The notes under the pieces were generated by a model. That model was given only the letters and a program-made list of their open reading frames with translations. It ran no database searches and had not been told where the DNA came from. Shown piece by piece: positions 7,395-16,929 of a stretch of 64,000 bases of DNA (the first letter of the stretch is position 1; each line of letters opens with the position of its first letter). Location: contig CAVVST010000002.1 of assembly GCA_963750995.1 (NCBI GenBank), forward strand, positions 1,054,001 to 1,118,000. Direction: 5' to 3'. Position numbers and translations under genes: made by a program. This stretch comes from CAVVST01 sp963750995 (GTDB lineage: Bacteria; Acidobacteriota; Vicinamibacteria; Vicinamibacterales; UBA2999).

Positions 7395-8746
7395 GCGCCC
7401 TGGGCGAGATTGGCGAACCGGGTCTGCTCGCGAAGGAACGCGAGGCGCACCACCCCGGTCGGGCCGTTACGTTGCTTGGCGACGATCAGCTCGGCGGTGC
7501 CCGCGTCCGGATGATTCGGATCGCGGTTGTAGGCGTCTTCCCGGAAAATCAACAGCACGACGTCCGCGTCCTGCTCGAGGGCGCCCGATTCGCGCAGGTC
7601 CGAGAGTTGCGGCCGGTGGTCGGAGCGCGCTTCGGGCGCGCGGCTCAACTGCGACAGCACCACCACCGGCACGTTGAGTTCCTTCGCCAGGCCCTTGAGC
7701 GAACGCGAGATCGACGCCAGCTCCAGCGTGCGGTTCTCGAAGCGTCCGCGGCCCGACATCAGCTGGATGTAGTCGATGACCAGCAGGCTCAGGCCATGCT
7801 GATCGGCCTGGAGCCGGCGCGCCTTGGCGCGCATTTCGAGCACGCCGATGCTGGCGGTGTCGTCGATGTGCAGTTTCATCGCGCTGAGCGTTTCGAGTGC
7901 GTGCGAGATGCGCGAATAGTCCTTCTGCCCGATGGCGCCGCTCATCAACCGATGACTGTCGATCTGCGCTTCCGAGGTGAGCAGGCGCAGGAAGAGCGAC
8001 TCCTTGGACATTTCCAGGCTGAACACACCGACAGCGCCCTGGTCAGGCTGCAGCGCGACGTACTGGGCGACGTTGAGCACGAGGCTCGTCTTCCCCATCG
8101 AGGGCCGCGCCGCGATGATCACCAGGTCGCCGCCCTGGAACCCGCGCGTCATCGCGTCGAGATCGACGAAGCCGGTCGGGACGCCGGTAATCAGGCGTTT
8201 TTGTTCGAATAACTGCTCGATTTTGGGAAAGCTCTCCTTGACCAGGTCGCGCATCGGGACGAACCCGGCCTTCAGCCGGTCGTCCGCCACCGAAAAGATC
8301 GCGCTCTCGGCCTCGTCCAGGATCAGATCCGATTCCTGGTCGGCTTCGTAGGCGTTGCTGAGGATCTTGTTGGCCGCGTAGATCAGGTTTCGCAGCGTCG
8401 CCTTTTCCTTGACGATCCGCGCGTAGTACTCGACGTTGGTCGCGCGCGGCACGCCGTCGGCGAGCGACGCGACATACGCCGGGCCGCCGACTTCGTCGAG
8501 GTCGCCGCCGCGCGCGAGCTCCTCCTTCAGCGTGACGAAATCAATCGCCTGGTGCCGCTCGTTCAGCGACACCATGCGATCGAAGATGCGGCGGTGCGCG
8601 TCGCGGTAGAAATCGGCGGCGTCGATGACCTGCGCCGCGAGGTTGAACGCGTCGTTGTGAACCAGGATGGCGCCGAGCACCGAACGCTCGGCTTCCAGAT
8701 TGTGCGGAAGCGTGCGCTCCGCAGCAGCAACGACAGTGTCAGCCAT
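7391..8746 (-). CDS. dnaB: replicative DNA helicase DnaB
   Basis: Hexameric 5'-3' helicase that unwinds DNA at the replication fork. The 451-residue protein has the N-terminal primase-interaction domain (PHNLEAERSVLGAIL at the start) and a RecA-type motor with Walker A ARPSMGKTS, Walker B LLVIDYIQLM and the QLSRAPEARSDHRPQLSDLRESG block. No intein is present. It is the first gene of the leftward alr-radA group. The usual partners rpsF, rpsR and rplI are located 29 kb away, so the common rpsF-rpsR-rplI-dnaB order is split here. Confidence 0.96.
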   Translation of the reverse strand: MADTVVAAAERTLPHNLEAERSVLGAILVHNDAFNLAAQVIDAADFYRDAHRRIFDRMVSLNERHQAIDFVTLKEELARGGDLDEVGGPAYVASLADGVPRATNVEYYARIVKEKATLRNLIYAANKILSNAYEADQESDLILDEAESAIFSVADDRLKAGFVPMRDLVKESFPKIEQLFEQKRLITGVPTGFVDLDAMTRGFQGGDLVIIAARPSMGKTSLVLNVAQYVALQPDQGAVGVFSLEMSKESLFLRLLTSEAQIDSHRLMSGAIGQKDYSRISHALETLSAMKLHIDDTASIGVLEMRAKARRLQADQHGLSLLVIDYIQLMSGRGRFENRTLELASISRSLKGLAKELNVPVVVLSQLSRAPEARSDHRPQLSDLRESGALEQDADVVLLIFREDAYNRDPNHPDAGTAELIVAKQRNGPTGVVRLAFLREQTRFANLAQGA

Positions 8747-8791
8747 GAAGAGTGTGAGAGGTCGAGGAGACAGTGGAGTTTAACAGAAAGA

Positions 8792-10057
8792 ATGCTACGC
8801 TGCGCGCGATTGATCCCGTGGTACCGCACCATCACCGCCGATCAATGGCGCGCGCTCGCCGCCGCGAAATTAGGGTGGATGCTCGACGCCATGGATTTCA
8901 TGTTGTACGCGATGGCGATCGGCCAGCTTCGCACCTACTTCGGTTTCAACGACGCGACCGCCGGCATGCTCGGCACGATCACGCTCGTGATGTCGGGCGT
9001 CGGCGGCGTGCTCTTCGGCTACCTCGCCGATCGGCTCGGCCGCACGCGCGCGCTGATGGGCACGATCCTGCTGTTCTCAATCGCGTCGCTCGGTGCGGCG
9101 ACGTCGCAGAGCGTGCTGCAGTTGCTGCTGTGGCGCGCGCTGCTCGGGATCGGTATGGGCGGCGAGTGGGCGTCGGGCGCAGTGTTGATCAGCGAGACGT
9201 GGCCGCCCGCCCACCGCAACAAGGCGATCAGCATCATGCAATCCGGATGGGCGATCGGCTATATCGTCGCGGCGCTGATGGCGGCCTTGATCCTCGGCCG
9301 ATCCGGTGCCGGTCCTGAAGCCTGGCGGCAGCTGTTCCTCGTCGGCGTCCTTCCGGCTCTGCTCACGCTGTGGATCCGCCGCCACGTGCGCGAACCGGCG
9401 GCCTGGGCCTCGCGAACACCCGCCGCCCGCATCCGTAACCCGTTTTCCGTGATTTTCGGCCCCGGCCTGCGCGCCCGCACGCTGCTGATCATCCTGCTGG
9501 GCGCATCGGTGCAGTTCGCGTACTGGGGCATTTTTTTCTGGCTGCCGGCGTTTCTGGCGCGCCCGGCTTCACAGGGCGGCGCCGGCATGGGCGTCGTCGG
9601 ATCGCTCGGCTGGATCATTCCGGTGCAGATTGGCGCCTATTTCGGCTACCTCACCTTCGGCTTCATCGCCGATCGTCTCGGCCGCCGGCGCACCTTCATC
9701 CTGTTCATGCTGGTCGCGGCGGTGTTGGTACCGATCTACGGGCAGATGGCGCGCAGCCCCATGATCCTGATGCTGCTCGGGCCGGTGCTCGGCTACTTCG
9801 GTCACGGCTACTTCAGCATATTCGGCAGCTTCATCGCCGAGCTCTACCCCACCGCGGTGCGCGCGACCGCCCAGGGCACCAGCTACAACATCGGGCGGAT
9901 GGCCGGCGCCATCGCGCCCTACACCATCGGCGCGATCGCGACGCTGCCGGGAATCGGCATCGGACTGGCGCTCGCGACGACGTCGGCGTTTTTTCTGCTT
10001 GGGGCGATCCTGATCTTCACACTGCCCGATCGAAGCGGACAGGCACTCGAGGCATAA
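8792..10057 (+). CDS. MFS transporter (metabolite:H+ symporter type)
   Basis: A 421-residue carrier with about twelve hydrophobic segments. The signature GYLADRLGRTRALMG between helices 2 and 3 and its repeat FGFIADRLGRRRTF in the second half mark the major facilitator superfamily. LDAMDFMLYAMAI in helix 1 and the GMGGEWASGAVLISETWP block resemble the MHS and aromatic-acid symporter branches, so the substrate may be an organic acid; this cannot be fixed from sequence. ATG 8792 is chosen because it places the first helix about 20 residues in; the frame extends to 8552, but that part is antisense to dnaB. Only 45 bases separate it from the divergent dnaB gene. Confidence 0.85.
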   Translation: MLRCARLIPWYRTITADQWRALAAAKLGWMLDAMDFMLYAMAIGQLRTYFGFNDATAGMLGTITLVMSGVGGVLFGYLADRLGRTRALMGTILLFSIASLGAATSQSVLQLLLWRALLGIGMGGEWASGAVLISETWPPAHRNKAISIMQSGWAIGYIVAALMAALILGRSGAGPEAWRQLFLVGVLPALLTLWIRRHVREPAAWASRTPAARIRNPFSVIFGPGLRARTLLIILLGASVQFAYWGIFFWLPAFLARPASQGGAGMGVVGSLGWIIPVQIGAYFGYLTFGFIADRLGRRRTFILFMLVAAVLVPIYGQMARSPMILMLLGPVLGYFGHGYFSIFGSFIAELYPTAVRATAQGTSYNIGRMAGAIAPYTIGAIATLPGIGIGLALATTSAFFLLGAILIFTLPDRSGQALEA

Positions 10058-10103
10058 CCACTGCGATCGTCACGGGGCCGTCATCACTGATAGGCGTTCG
10101 GCT

Positions 10104-10364
10104 TCAGGATGAACCCGGATCCTGATCGGCAACCAGGGCGAAGTCTCCGCGCTCGGCCTGCGCGAGCAACGCACGCGCCTCTTCCAGTTGTTCGCGTGGA
10201 ACGAGGATTTGCACGCTGCCGATTCCATCGATGGAAATTCCATACGTGGTGCGCAACGTTTCGCCGCGAACCTCTGTTGGAATACCGTTCGCCTCGAGAA
10301 ACGCGCGAACCTGTTCTTCTGCGAACTGGCCCTGGACCGTGCACACTTCGATGAAGTGCTCCAT
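10104..10364 (-). CDS. DUF2007-type small protein
   Basis: An 86-residue cytoplasmic protein of the DUF2007 type (putative signal-transducing protein with a ferredoxin-like fold). It opens with IEVCTVQGQFAEEQVRAFLEANGIPTEV and later has VQILVPREQLEEARALLAQAE, the usual pattern of this family. ATG 10364 is preceded by a good ribosome-binding site (GAGAGGAG at a normal distance). The gene follows the NHL-repeat gene by 14 bases and is probably co-transcribed. The molecular role is unknown. Confidence 0.75.
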   Translation of the reverse strand: MEHFIEVCTVQGQFAEEQVRAFLEANGIPTEVRGETLRTTYGISIDGIGSVQILVPREQLEEARALLAQAERGDFALVADQDPGSS

Positions 10365-10378
10365 GGCGGGCTCCTCTC

Positions 10379-11803
10379 TCACTTCAGGGTAACGGGATAG
10401 GCGCCGCGGCAGCTTGTCGACACATCCTGATCGACGGCGGCCGTGAGATTGCCCTTCGTCACATCGTAGGTGAGCGGCTTCGCTTTCTCGGGCAGCCCTT
10501 CGACCCGCGCTTTGCCGTCGGAGTTGGTGCCGACCTCGAGATCCATCCGCTTCAGGCTCATCAAGCCATACCGGATCCGCACATGGACCGCCGCTCCGTA
10601 CACGGGGGCGCCGTTCGCGTCGGTGACGATGAAGTCGGCGGAACAGGGCCCGAGCCGCGCGCTGATCACCGCCAGGTCCGACGTGGCGCGGCCCTCCTGC
10701 GATGCCGGTACCTGTGTCCCCATGTAGATGAACTTCTGCACCCGCCGGTTCTCGGGCTTCAGCGGCGTGACCTCGGTGACGTAGAGATTCCCCTTCGAAT
10801 CCGCCGCCATGTGATGCAGCGTGCCGAACTCGCCCGGCGCCGATCCCCATTGCCCGAAGGAATCGAGCAGTCCCAGCGTTTTGCGGTCGAAGACCATGAC
10901 CTTCGCCTGGCTGCGATTGCCGACGAAGAGAAAGCGCTGCGCCGCGTCGGGGGAAAACGCGGTACTCGCGGCGGTCGTGCCGTTGCCGCAATCCGGCGCC
11001 TTGCACTCGCGGCCGATGAACACCTGCGAGATGAATTTCCCGTCGATGGTGAACACCTGGACGCGCTTGCCGCCGCGATCGGACACATAGACGAGGCCGT
11101 CGTTCGACACGCGGGCGGCGTGCACCGGCTGGATGAACTGCGGCGATCCATCAGCCCCGACGTCGGCCTGGGCCAGGTCCGGCGCGCCGTCGGTGGGCTT
11201 GTTGCCGAAGGCGCCCCACATCCGCTTGAACGCGCCGCTGTCGGCGTCGAACACGATCACCCGGCGATTGCCGTAGCCGTCGGCCACGAACAGCTCGTTG
11301 GTCTTCGCGTAGACGAACGTGTCGGCTGGCTGATTCAGGTTGCCCGTGTCGGCGTTGCCGGTGCTCTTCCCGGCGCGGCCGATCTGCATCACGAACTTTC
11401 CGGTCTTCGTGAACTTGAGGATCTGGTGGTCGTTGTCGCCGTTGCCACCAATCCAGACAAATCCTTTGGGATCGACGTAGACGCCATGCTCGGAGTTCGG
11501 CCATTCGTAGCCCTGGCCGGGTCCGCCCCACGCCTGAACGAAGTTGCCGGCGGGATCGAACTCGAGCACCGGCGGCGCGGCGCGCGGTTTCTCTTCTGGC
11601 GCGAGCGTTCCCGGACGCTGCAGCACCCACACGTGATCGGCCGCGTCGATGGCGACGCTCGCGACCTGGCCGAACTGCCAGTTATTGGGAATCTTCGGCC
11701 ACGCCGGATCCACCTTGAACGTGGGCGCCTCGGATCGTTGTCCCGTGAGCGCCAGCGTCGTTGCGAACAGCGCGAACAGCACGGCAAGCGTCTTCCGCGT
11801 CAT
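10379..11803 (-). CDS. secreted NHL-repeat beta-propeller protein
   Basis: A 474-residue exported protein. Residues 1-20 are a Sec signal ending near LALTGQ. Repeated blade motifs follow, for example VSNDGLVYVSDRGGKRVQVFTIDGKFI and FVADGYGNRRVIVFDADSGAF, as in NHL six-bladed propellers. From about residue 395 there is an Ig-like or carboxypeptidase-regulatory-like domain (FIVTDANGAPVYGAAVHVRIRY). Paired cysteines are present in RECKAPDCGNG. Such propellers may bind or cleave small peptides or act as scaffolds; no catalytic function can be assigned. It lies just downstream of an amidase gene and upstream of the DUF2007 gene. Confidence 0.82.
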   Translation of the reverse strand: MTRKTLAVLFALFATTLALTGQRSEAPTFKVDPAWPKIPNNWQFGQVASVAIDAADHVWVLQRPGTLAPEEKPRAAPPVLEFDPAGNFVQAWGGPGQGYEWPNSEHGVYVDPKGFVWIGGNGDNDHQILKFTKTGKFVMQIGRAGKSTGNADTGNLNQPADTFVYAKTNELFVADGYGNRRVIVFDADSGAFKRMWGAFGNKPTDGAPDLAQADVGADGSPQFIQPVHAARVSNDGLVYVSDRGGKRVQVFTIDGKFISQVFIGRECKAPDCGNGTTAASTAFSPDAAQRFLFVGNRSQAKVMVFDRKTLGLLDSFGQWGSAPGEFGTLHHMAADSKGNLYVTEVTPLKPENRRVQKFIYMGTQVPASQEGRATSDLAVISARLGPCSADFIVTDANGAPVYGAAVHVRIRYGLMSLKRMDLEVGTNSDGKARVEGLPEKAKPLTYDVTKGNLTAAVDQDVSTSCRGAYPVTLK

Positions 11804-11807
11804 CGAT

Positions 11808-13094
11808 TCACCTCGTCTCGAGAATGGCGTGCAGCCGCATGGCGGTGCGGATCACCGTCGCATCTTGGCCGTGCACGGCGGTCAGCTGCAAGCCGAGCGG
11901 GAGCGCAGCGCCGACCGGCATCGGAATCGTGATGGCCGGCGTCCCCAGCGCGGTCCACGGCGAGTTCATCCGCGAATCACCGGTCAGGGCAAGGCCGCGC
12001 GGCGCGGGGCCGGTCGCCGCCGGCACCAAAATGATCGGCGTCGCCTTGTAGATTTCGGCGATCCGCTTTCGCCCCTCCGCAATGCGCCGCCTCGCCTCGT
12101 CATACCGCTCCACGGGAATCGTCAGCCCTTCGCGCACGAGCTCGCCCATGTGCGCGAGCCTGGTGCCGAATTCGCGGTAGCGCTGCTCGTGAAAACGCGC
12201 GCCTTCGTAGAATTCGACGGTGTTCGCCGCGTCATGCAGACCCGCCAGCATGCCGGCGATATCCACGGACCTGATAGTGACACCGCCGCGGCGAAGCGCG
12301 GCAAGCGCGTTCTGAAACGCGGTCGTCATCGGGGCCTCGACCTGCGGGATCGGATCCGGCGCGCCGATCGCGGCATCCTCGTCCCGGCCCGCCGGATGAC
12401 CCATCGCCTCCCACAGCGCGAGCATGTCGGCTGGCGTATGCGTGAAGTAGCCCAGCGTATCGAGACTCTGCGAAAACGGCAGGACGCCTTCGAGCGACAC
12501 CAGCCCGTAGGTCCCCTTGAATCCCGTGACGCCGCAGTACGACGCCGGCCGCAGCACCGATCCCATCGTCTGCGTGCCAAGCGCGAACGGGATCATGCCA
12601 GCGGCCACGGCCGCCGCGGACCCGCTCGAGCTGCCGCCGGGCGTGTGATCGTGGTTGCGCGGATTCACGGTGGGCGCCGGCTCGCGGTAGGCAAACGCGG
12701 TCGTCTGCGTCTTGCCCATGAGCACGGCGCCGCGCTTGCGCAGGTCACGCACGATGGCCGCGTCGGTCGTGCCGACCCGGCCCTTGTAGATGGGCGAGCC
12801 GTATTCGGTGGAGAGGCCGCGCGTTTCGATGATGTCCTTGGCGCCGAAGGGAATGCCGGCCAGCGGGCCGTCGCCCGTCGGCGACTGCGGCAGGACCTGA
12901 ACCCATGCGTGAATCGCGGGATCGGTGGCGCGAATGAATTCCAGCGCCGCCTGCAGGCCTTGCGCGCGGGCCTCGTGGGGCGCGTTCATCCATTCAGTGA
13001 GGGTAACCAAGCGAGGTGTTTGGGCCATCGTCCGTACGAGAGCCGAAGCCGCGCCGGCGGCGGACACAGCGGTAAGAAAGGTCCGGCGATCCAT
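11808..13094 (-). CDS. exported amidase (amidase signature family)
   Basis: Hydrolyses amide bonds with the Ser-cisSer-Lys triad of the amidase signature family. Visible elements are the catalytic lysine in PFGAKDIIETRG and the Gly/Ser-rich block TPGGSSSGSAAAVAAGM with the two serines. The N-terminus MDRRTFLTAVSAAGAASAL is a twin-arginine-like signal, so the folded enzyme is probably sent to the periplasm. I start at ATG 13094 (428 residues), because the 47 extra upstream codons do not look like protein. The substrate is unknown. It is the first gene of a leftward set with the NHL protein (4-base gap). Confidence 0.88.
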   Translation of the reverse strand: MDRRTFLTAVSAAGAASALVRTMAQTPRLVTLTEWMNAPHEARAQGLQAALEFIRATDPAIHAWVQVLPQSPTGDGPLAGIPFGAKDIIETRGLSTEYGSPIYKGRVGTTDAAIVRDLRKRGAVLMGKTQTTAFAYREPAPTVNPRNHDHTPGGSSSGSAAAVAAGMIPFALGTQTMGSVLRPASYCGVTGFKGTYGLVSLEGVLPFSQSLDTLGYFTHTPADMLALWEAMGHPAGRDEDAAIGAPDPIPQVEAPMTTAFQNALAALRRGGVTIRSVDIAGMLAGLHDAANTVEFYEGARFHEQRYREFGTRLAHMGELVREGLTIPVERYDEARRRIAEGRKRIAEIYKATPIILVPAATGPAPRGLALTGDSRMNSPWTALGTPAITIPMPVGAALPLGLQLTAVHGQDATVIRTAMRLHAILETR

Positions 13095-13233
13095 CTCTGG
13101 ACGGATTGAACTCGATGAAGGCGCAAAAAACAATCCGGCTACCACCTTCGGCCGGTCCTGGAGTCTAATTGCGCAATTGCCGACCGGAAGACCGCCCGAC
13201 GACGGTCGCTCCGGCCAGGCGTGCGGGAGACTC

Positions 13234-15346
13234 ATGCACGGGAACGGGCGAAGCCGGCGTCACTTGCGTGTCGCGGTTCTTCTCGGCGCAACCACCCTTC
13301 TTACTGTCACCGTCGCCGAGGCGCAGATCACGCGCATCGTGATCGACCCGGCGCGGTCCGAGTCGCCGACGTTCGAAGGACGGACGTTCGGATCGAATGG
13401 AAGCGTTGGGCAGTACGAAAAGCTGCGCGGCACCGCCTACGGCGAGCTCGATCCCGCCGACCCGCGCAACGCCGTGATCACCGATCTCCAGCTCGCACCG
13501 CGAAACGCCAGGGGCAAGGTCGAGTACTCGATGGACGTCTTCATCCTGAAGCCGATCGATCTCAGGAAGGGCAGTCATAAGGTCATCCTCGACTTCAACA
13601 ACCGCGGCGACATGAGAATCGCGGCGCTGAACGACGCGCCGACCACCAACAGTCCCTCAACGGCGGCGCATGGCGGCAACGGTTTCGTCATGAACCTCGG
13701 CTACACCGTCGTCGGCAACGGCTGGGATTTCGGCGCCGCGCGAGCGGACGACGGGATGACGATACGCGTGCCGGTGGCGAAGAACCGCGACGGATCGAGC
13801 ATCACCGGTCCGTCGGTACCAGGTACATCGTGTTCGACGACGCCAAGAGCGTTCGCTACGATTTGACGTATCCGGCCGCGACGCTCGACGAAGTCGAAGG
13901 CGACGCTGACCGTGCGCGCACGCCTGGACGACCAGCCGGTGACCGTTCCGGCGAGCGGCTGGGAATACGTGGACGAAAAGGGCATTCGCCTGCTGCCCGC
14001 CGGTTCGCCCTTCAAACCGAGCTACATTTACGAATTCACGTACACGGCGAAGGATCCTCTGGTGACCGCCGTCGGGCTCGCGGCGACGCGCGATTTCATC
14101 TCGTTCCTGCGGCACGCCGTGAAAGATGCGACAAGTACTCCCAATCCGCTGGCGGGGGACATCCGCTACGTCTACACCTTCTCGATCTCGCAGCCGACGC
14201 GCGCGCTGAACGACTTCCTGGCGCTCGGCTTCAACGAGGATGAGCGCCGCGGTCGCGTCATCGACGGCATGCTCAAGTGGACAGGAGGCGGCAGCGGCAA
14301 CCAGATCAACTATCGCTTCGCGCAGACCGGCCGGACCGAGCGGAACCGCCAGAATCACCTGTATCCGGAAGGGATTTTCCCCTTCGCCTATCCGGTGCTC
14401 ACCGATCACTTGAGCGGCCGAACGGCGGGCCGCATTGCCCGGTGCGCGGCAAGCAACACCTGCCCGAAGGCGTTCGACGCCAACTCCTCGAACGAATACT
14501 GGGTGAAGGCGGGGTCGCTCCTGCACACCGACACGCGCGGGAACGATTTGCCCGATCCCGACAACGTCCGCTTCTTCCTGATCTCAGGCCTGTCGCACGG
14601 CGTCGGGAACGTGACCAGCATGGGCACGTGCCAGCAGTCTCTCAACCCGACGAGCCCGTTTCCGACGCTGCGCGCGCTGCTCGTGGCGCTCGACCAATGG
14701 GTGACGCAGGGAACCGCACCGCCTCCGAGCCACGTGCCCCGTCGCGCCGATCACACGATGGTGCAGGCGGTCACACGTCCCGGGCATCAGACCGGTGTCG
14801 TGCCGCAGGAGGCGCTCGGCTGGCCCTCCATTCCGGGCGTGACATATGCCGGAGCTGATCACGACCCGGTACTACCTCGACTTCGGGGCGACGCTCGACA
14901 AGGGCATCGTCTCGAACTATCCGCCGTCGCTCGCCGGCCGGGCCGCGTATCCCATTTTCGTGTCGAAGGTAGACCGCGACGGCAACGAGGTGGCCGGCGT
15001 CCGTCTGCCCCCGGTGGAAGCACCGATCGCCACCACGACCGGGTGGGCGCTGCGTCGCGCCGGCTTCGGGGAAAACGACGGCTGCGAAGCCAACGGCCAG
15101 CACATCGCCTTCAAGACCACCAAGGCCGAGCGGATGGCGGCGGGCGATCCGCGCCTGTCGCTCGAGGAGCGCTACACGAATCACGAGGGATACGTGGCGG
15201 CTGTGACGAGGGCCGCCCAGAAGCTCGAGAAGCAGCGGCTCCTGCTCCCGGCCGACGTGCAGCAGTACATCGAACGGGCCCAGGCCAGCGATGTGCTTCG
15301 AGGAGACGGACGTGGGCGCAACGGCGCGCCGATTGACTCCCGCTGA
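13234..15346 (+). pseudogene. alpha/beta-hydrolase-domain protein broken by frameshifts
   Basis: A secreted protein gene readable only in pieces. It starts at ATG 13234 with a signal peptide (VAVLLGATTLLTVTVAEAQ), continues to about 13815, shifts frame to about 13900 (IVFDDAKSVRYDLTYP), shifts again for 13912-14845 and shifts a last time to the stop at 15346. The pieces join smoothly into one protein of about 700 residues of the large alpha/beta-hydrolase-domain family found as secreted proteins in Acidobacteria and Proteobacteria. Motifs include the FLISGLSHG block and the C-terminal GFGENDGCEANGQ. Three independent indels suggest either a decayed gene or sequence errors; the high conservation within pieces favours errors or very recent decay. 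Confidence 0.7.
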
Positions 15347-15356
15347 CCGCCTCCTT

Positions 15357-15953
15357 TTACGAACTCGGACCGAGCGTCTGTCCAGTCTCCAAGCCCTCAA
15401 CGCTTCGCACGTACCACTGCGCAACGGTCGCCACGGGCACGCCCCCTTCCGTCGGCCGGCCCTGGGCCTGGAGCGTCTCGGTAATCCATGACGGGCTCAC
15501 CACGTTTACGCGAATGCCGCGGGGCGCCTCGAGCGCGGCGGCGCGCCCGAACCCTTCGAGCGCCGAGTTGACCAGGCTGACGGCAGCGGAGCCAGGTGCC
15601 GGGCTTCGGGAAAGATACCCGGCGGTGAGTGTAATCGACCCGTTATCGGACACGAATCCAAGTCCGATGCGAACGAGGTTGACCTGCCCCATCAGCTTGT
15701 TGCGGAGGCTCAACTCGAAGTCGGCATCGTTCAGGGCGCCGAGAGGCTTGAACGCCGCGCGACCGGCCGCGCTCACCACGCCATCGACCCGCCCGACGCG
15801 GGCGAACAGATCCTCGATCGAGGCCGCCTTCGCGATGTCCACCCGCTCCGCGGCCTTCTCGTGGCTCGCGAGGATCAGGTCGTGCCGTCCGCCAAGCGCC
15901 GCAGCCACCGCTTTTCCGATGGTGCCGGTGGCGCCGACGATGAGAACCCGCAC
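15357..15953 (-). CDS. short-chain dehydrogenase/reductase
   Basis: A 198-residue SDR enzyme, shorter than the classical 250, with the N-terminal nucleotide-binding motif LIVGATGTIGKAV, an NxxG-like segment (VSAAGRAA) and an active-site region SLVNSALEGFGRAAALEAP in which the usual YxxxK tyrosine is replaced (SLVNSA). The loss of Tyr/Lys means that normal SDR catalysis is doubtful, although this short subfamily often carries such changes. GTG 15953 is chosen as the start because it directly precedes RVLIVGATG and has GGGGA upstream. It follows the beta-hydroxyacid dehydrogenase gene by 19 bases. Confidence 0.8.
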   Translation of the reverse strand: MRVLIVGATGTIGKAVAAALGGRHDLILASHEKAAERVDIAKAASIEDLFARVGRVDGVVSAAGRAAFKPLGALNDADFELSLRNKLMGQVNLVRIGLGFVSDNGSITLTAGYLSRSPAPGSAAVSLVNSALEGFGRAAALEAPRGIRVNVVSPSWITETLQAQGRPTEGGVPVATVAQWYVRSVEGLETGQTLGPSS

Positions 15954-15972
15954 CAGAAATCCCCGATGACGT

Positions 15973-16855
15973 TCAGTTGCCGATCCCGGACATCTGAGCC
16001 AGCACTCTGAAGAGAATCGCGAAATCGTACTTGGCCAGCCCCATGCCGCGAGCCGCCGTGAGGAACTCGTTGGTGACGGCGGTCGTCGGTAGCGGGACAT
16101 CGAGCCGTCGGCCCATTTCGAGCGCCAGCATCATGTCCTTCTGCATCATGTTGACGTCGAACCAGACTTCGTCGGGCATCTTGAGCACGAAGGGGCCGCG
16201 ATACTGCACCATCGGCGACCCGATGACGCTGTGGGTGAGCACGTCGACGGCGACGTCGCGGGGAATGCCGCTCTTCTCCGCCAGCAGCACCCCTTCGCTG
16301 AACGCAAGCATCTGCACGGCCAGGCTCAGGTTGTGCGCGATCTTGAGCGACAGCGCCAGGCCGTTGTCGCCCACGTGGGTGACCTTGGGCCCGACGTCCT
16401 CGAGAATCGGCTTGATGCGATCGAAGGTCGCGCGGTTGCCGCCCACCATCACGCTCAGCTTGCCGGCGTCCAGCGTGGCGACGCTGCCGGATACGGGCGA
16501 ATCGACCATGTCGGCGCCCTTCTCCCGCACCTTCTCGGCCACGCCTCGGCTGACAGCGGGGCTCACAGTGCTCATGTCAACGACGACCTTGCCTTGGCTA
16601 AGGCCGGCCAGGAACCCGTCGGGACCGTCGGACACGCGCTTCCAGCGACTTCGAGTCGGTGACCATCACAAAGGTCACGTCTGCCGCCTGGGCGACCGCT
16701 TTTGGCGAGTCTCCCCATGTGATGCCGCGGTCGATCAACCACTGCGCCTTGGAGCGCGTCCGGTTATATCCAACGACGGTGTGTCCCTTGTCGAGCAGTC
16801 GGTTCGCCATGCGGCTACCCATGGCGCCCAGCCCGATGTATCCGAGATTAGCCAT
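15973..16855 (-). pseudogene. NAD(P)-dependent beta-hydroxyacid dehydrogenase with one frameshift
   Basis: A 3-hydroxyisobutyrate-dehydrogenase-like enzyme of about 294 residues. The first part (start ATG 16855, RBS GGAGGA) has the NAD(P) motif YIGLGAMGSRMANRLL. The second frame has DSPVSGSVATLDAGKLSVMVGG and the catalytic-lysine region LKIAHNLSLAVQM. The two frames join near 16636, where one extra base separates LEA from VSDGPDGFLAGL. All expected motifs are present, so a sequence error or very recent inactivation is more likely than an old pseudogene. The substrate is probably a short hydroxyacid or tartronate semialdehyde. It is divergent from the dctA-like gene. Confidence 0.8.
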
Positions 16856-16929
16856 AGACTGACGGTCCTCCTCAGGCGCCATACGCTATCACGCGCGCGG
16901 TTTCGAATCAGGTGTAGTATCTCGTCCCT

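Noticed and set aside
12925..13233. Upstream in-frame extension of the broken alpha/beta hydrolase gene (open from 12925)
   Set aside because: It is antisense to the amidase gene and not protein-like; the signal peptide begins at ATG 13234.
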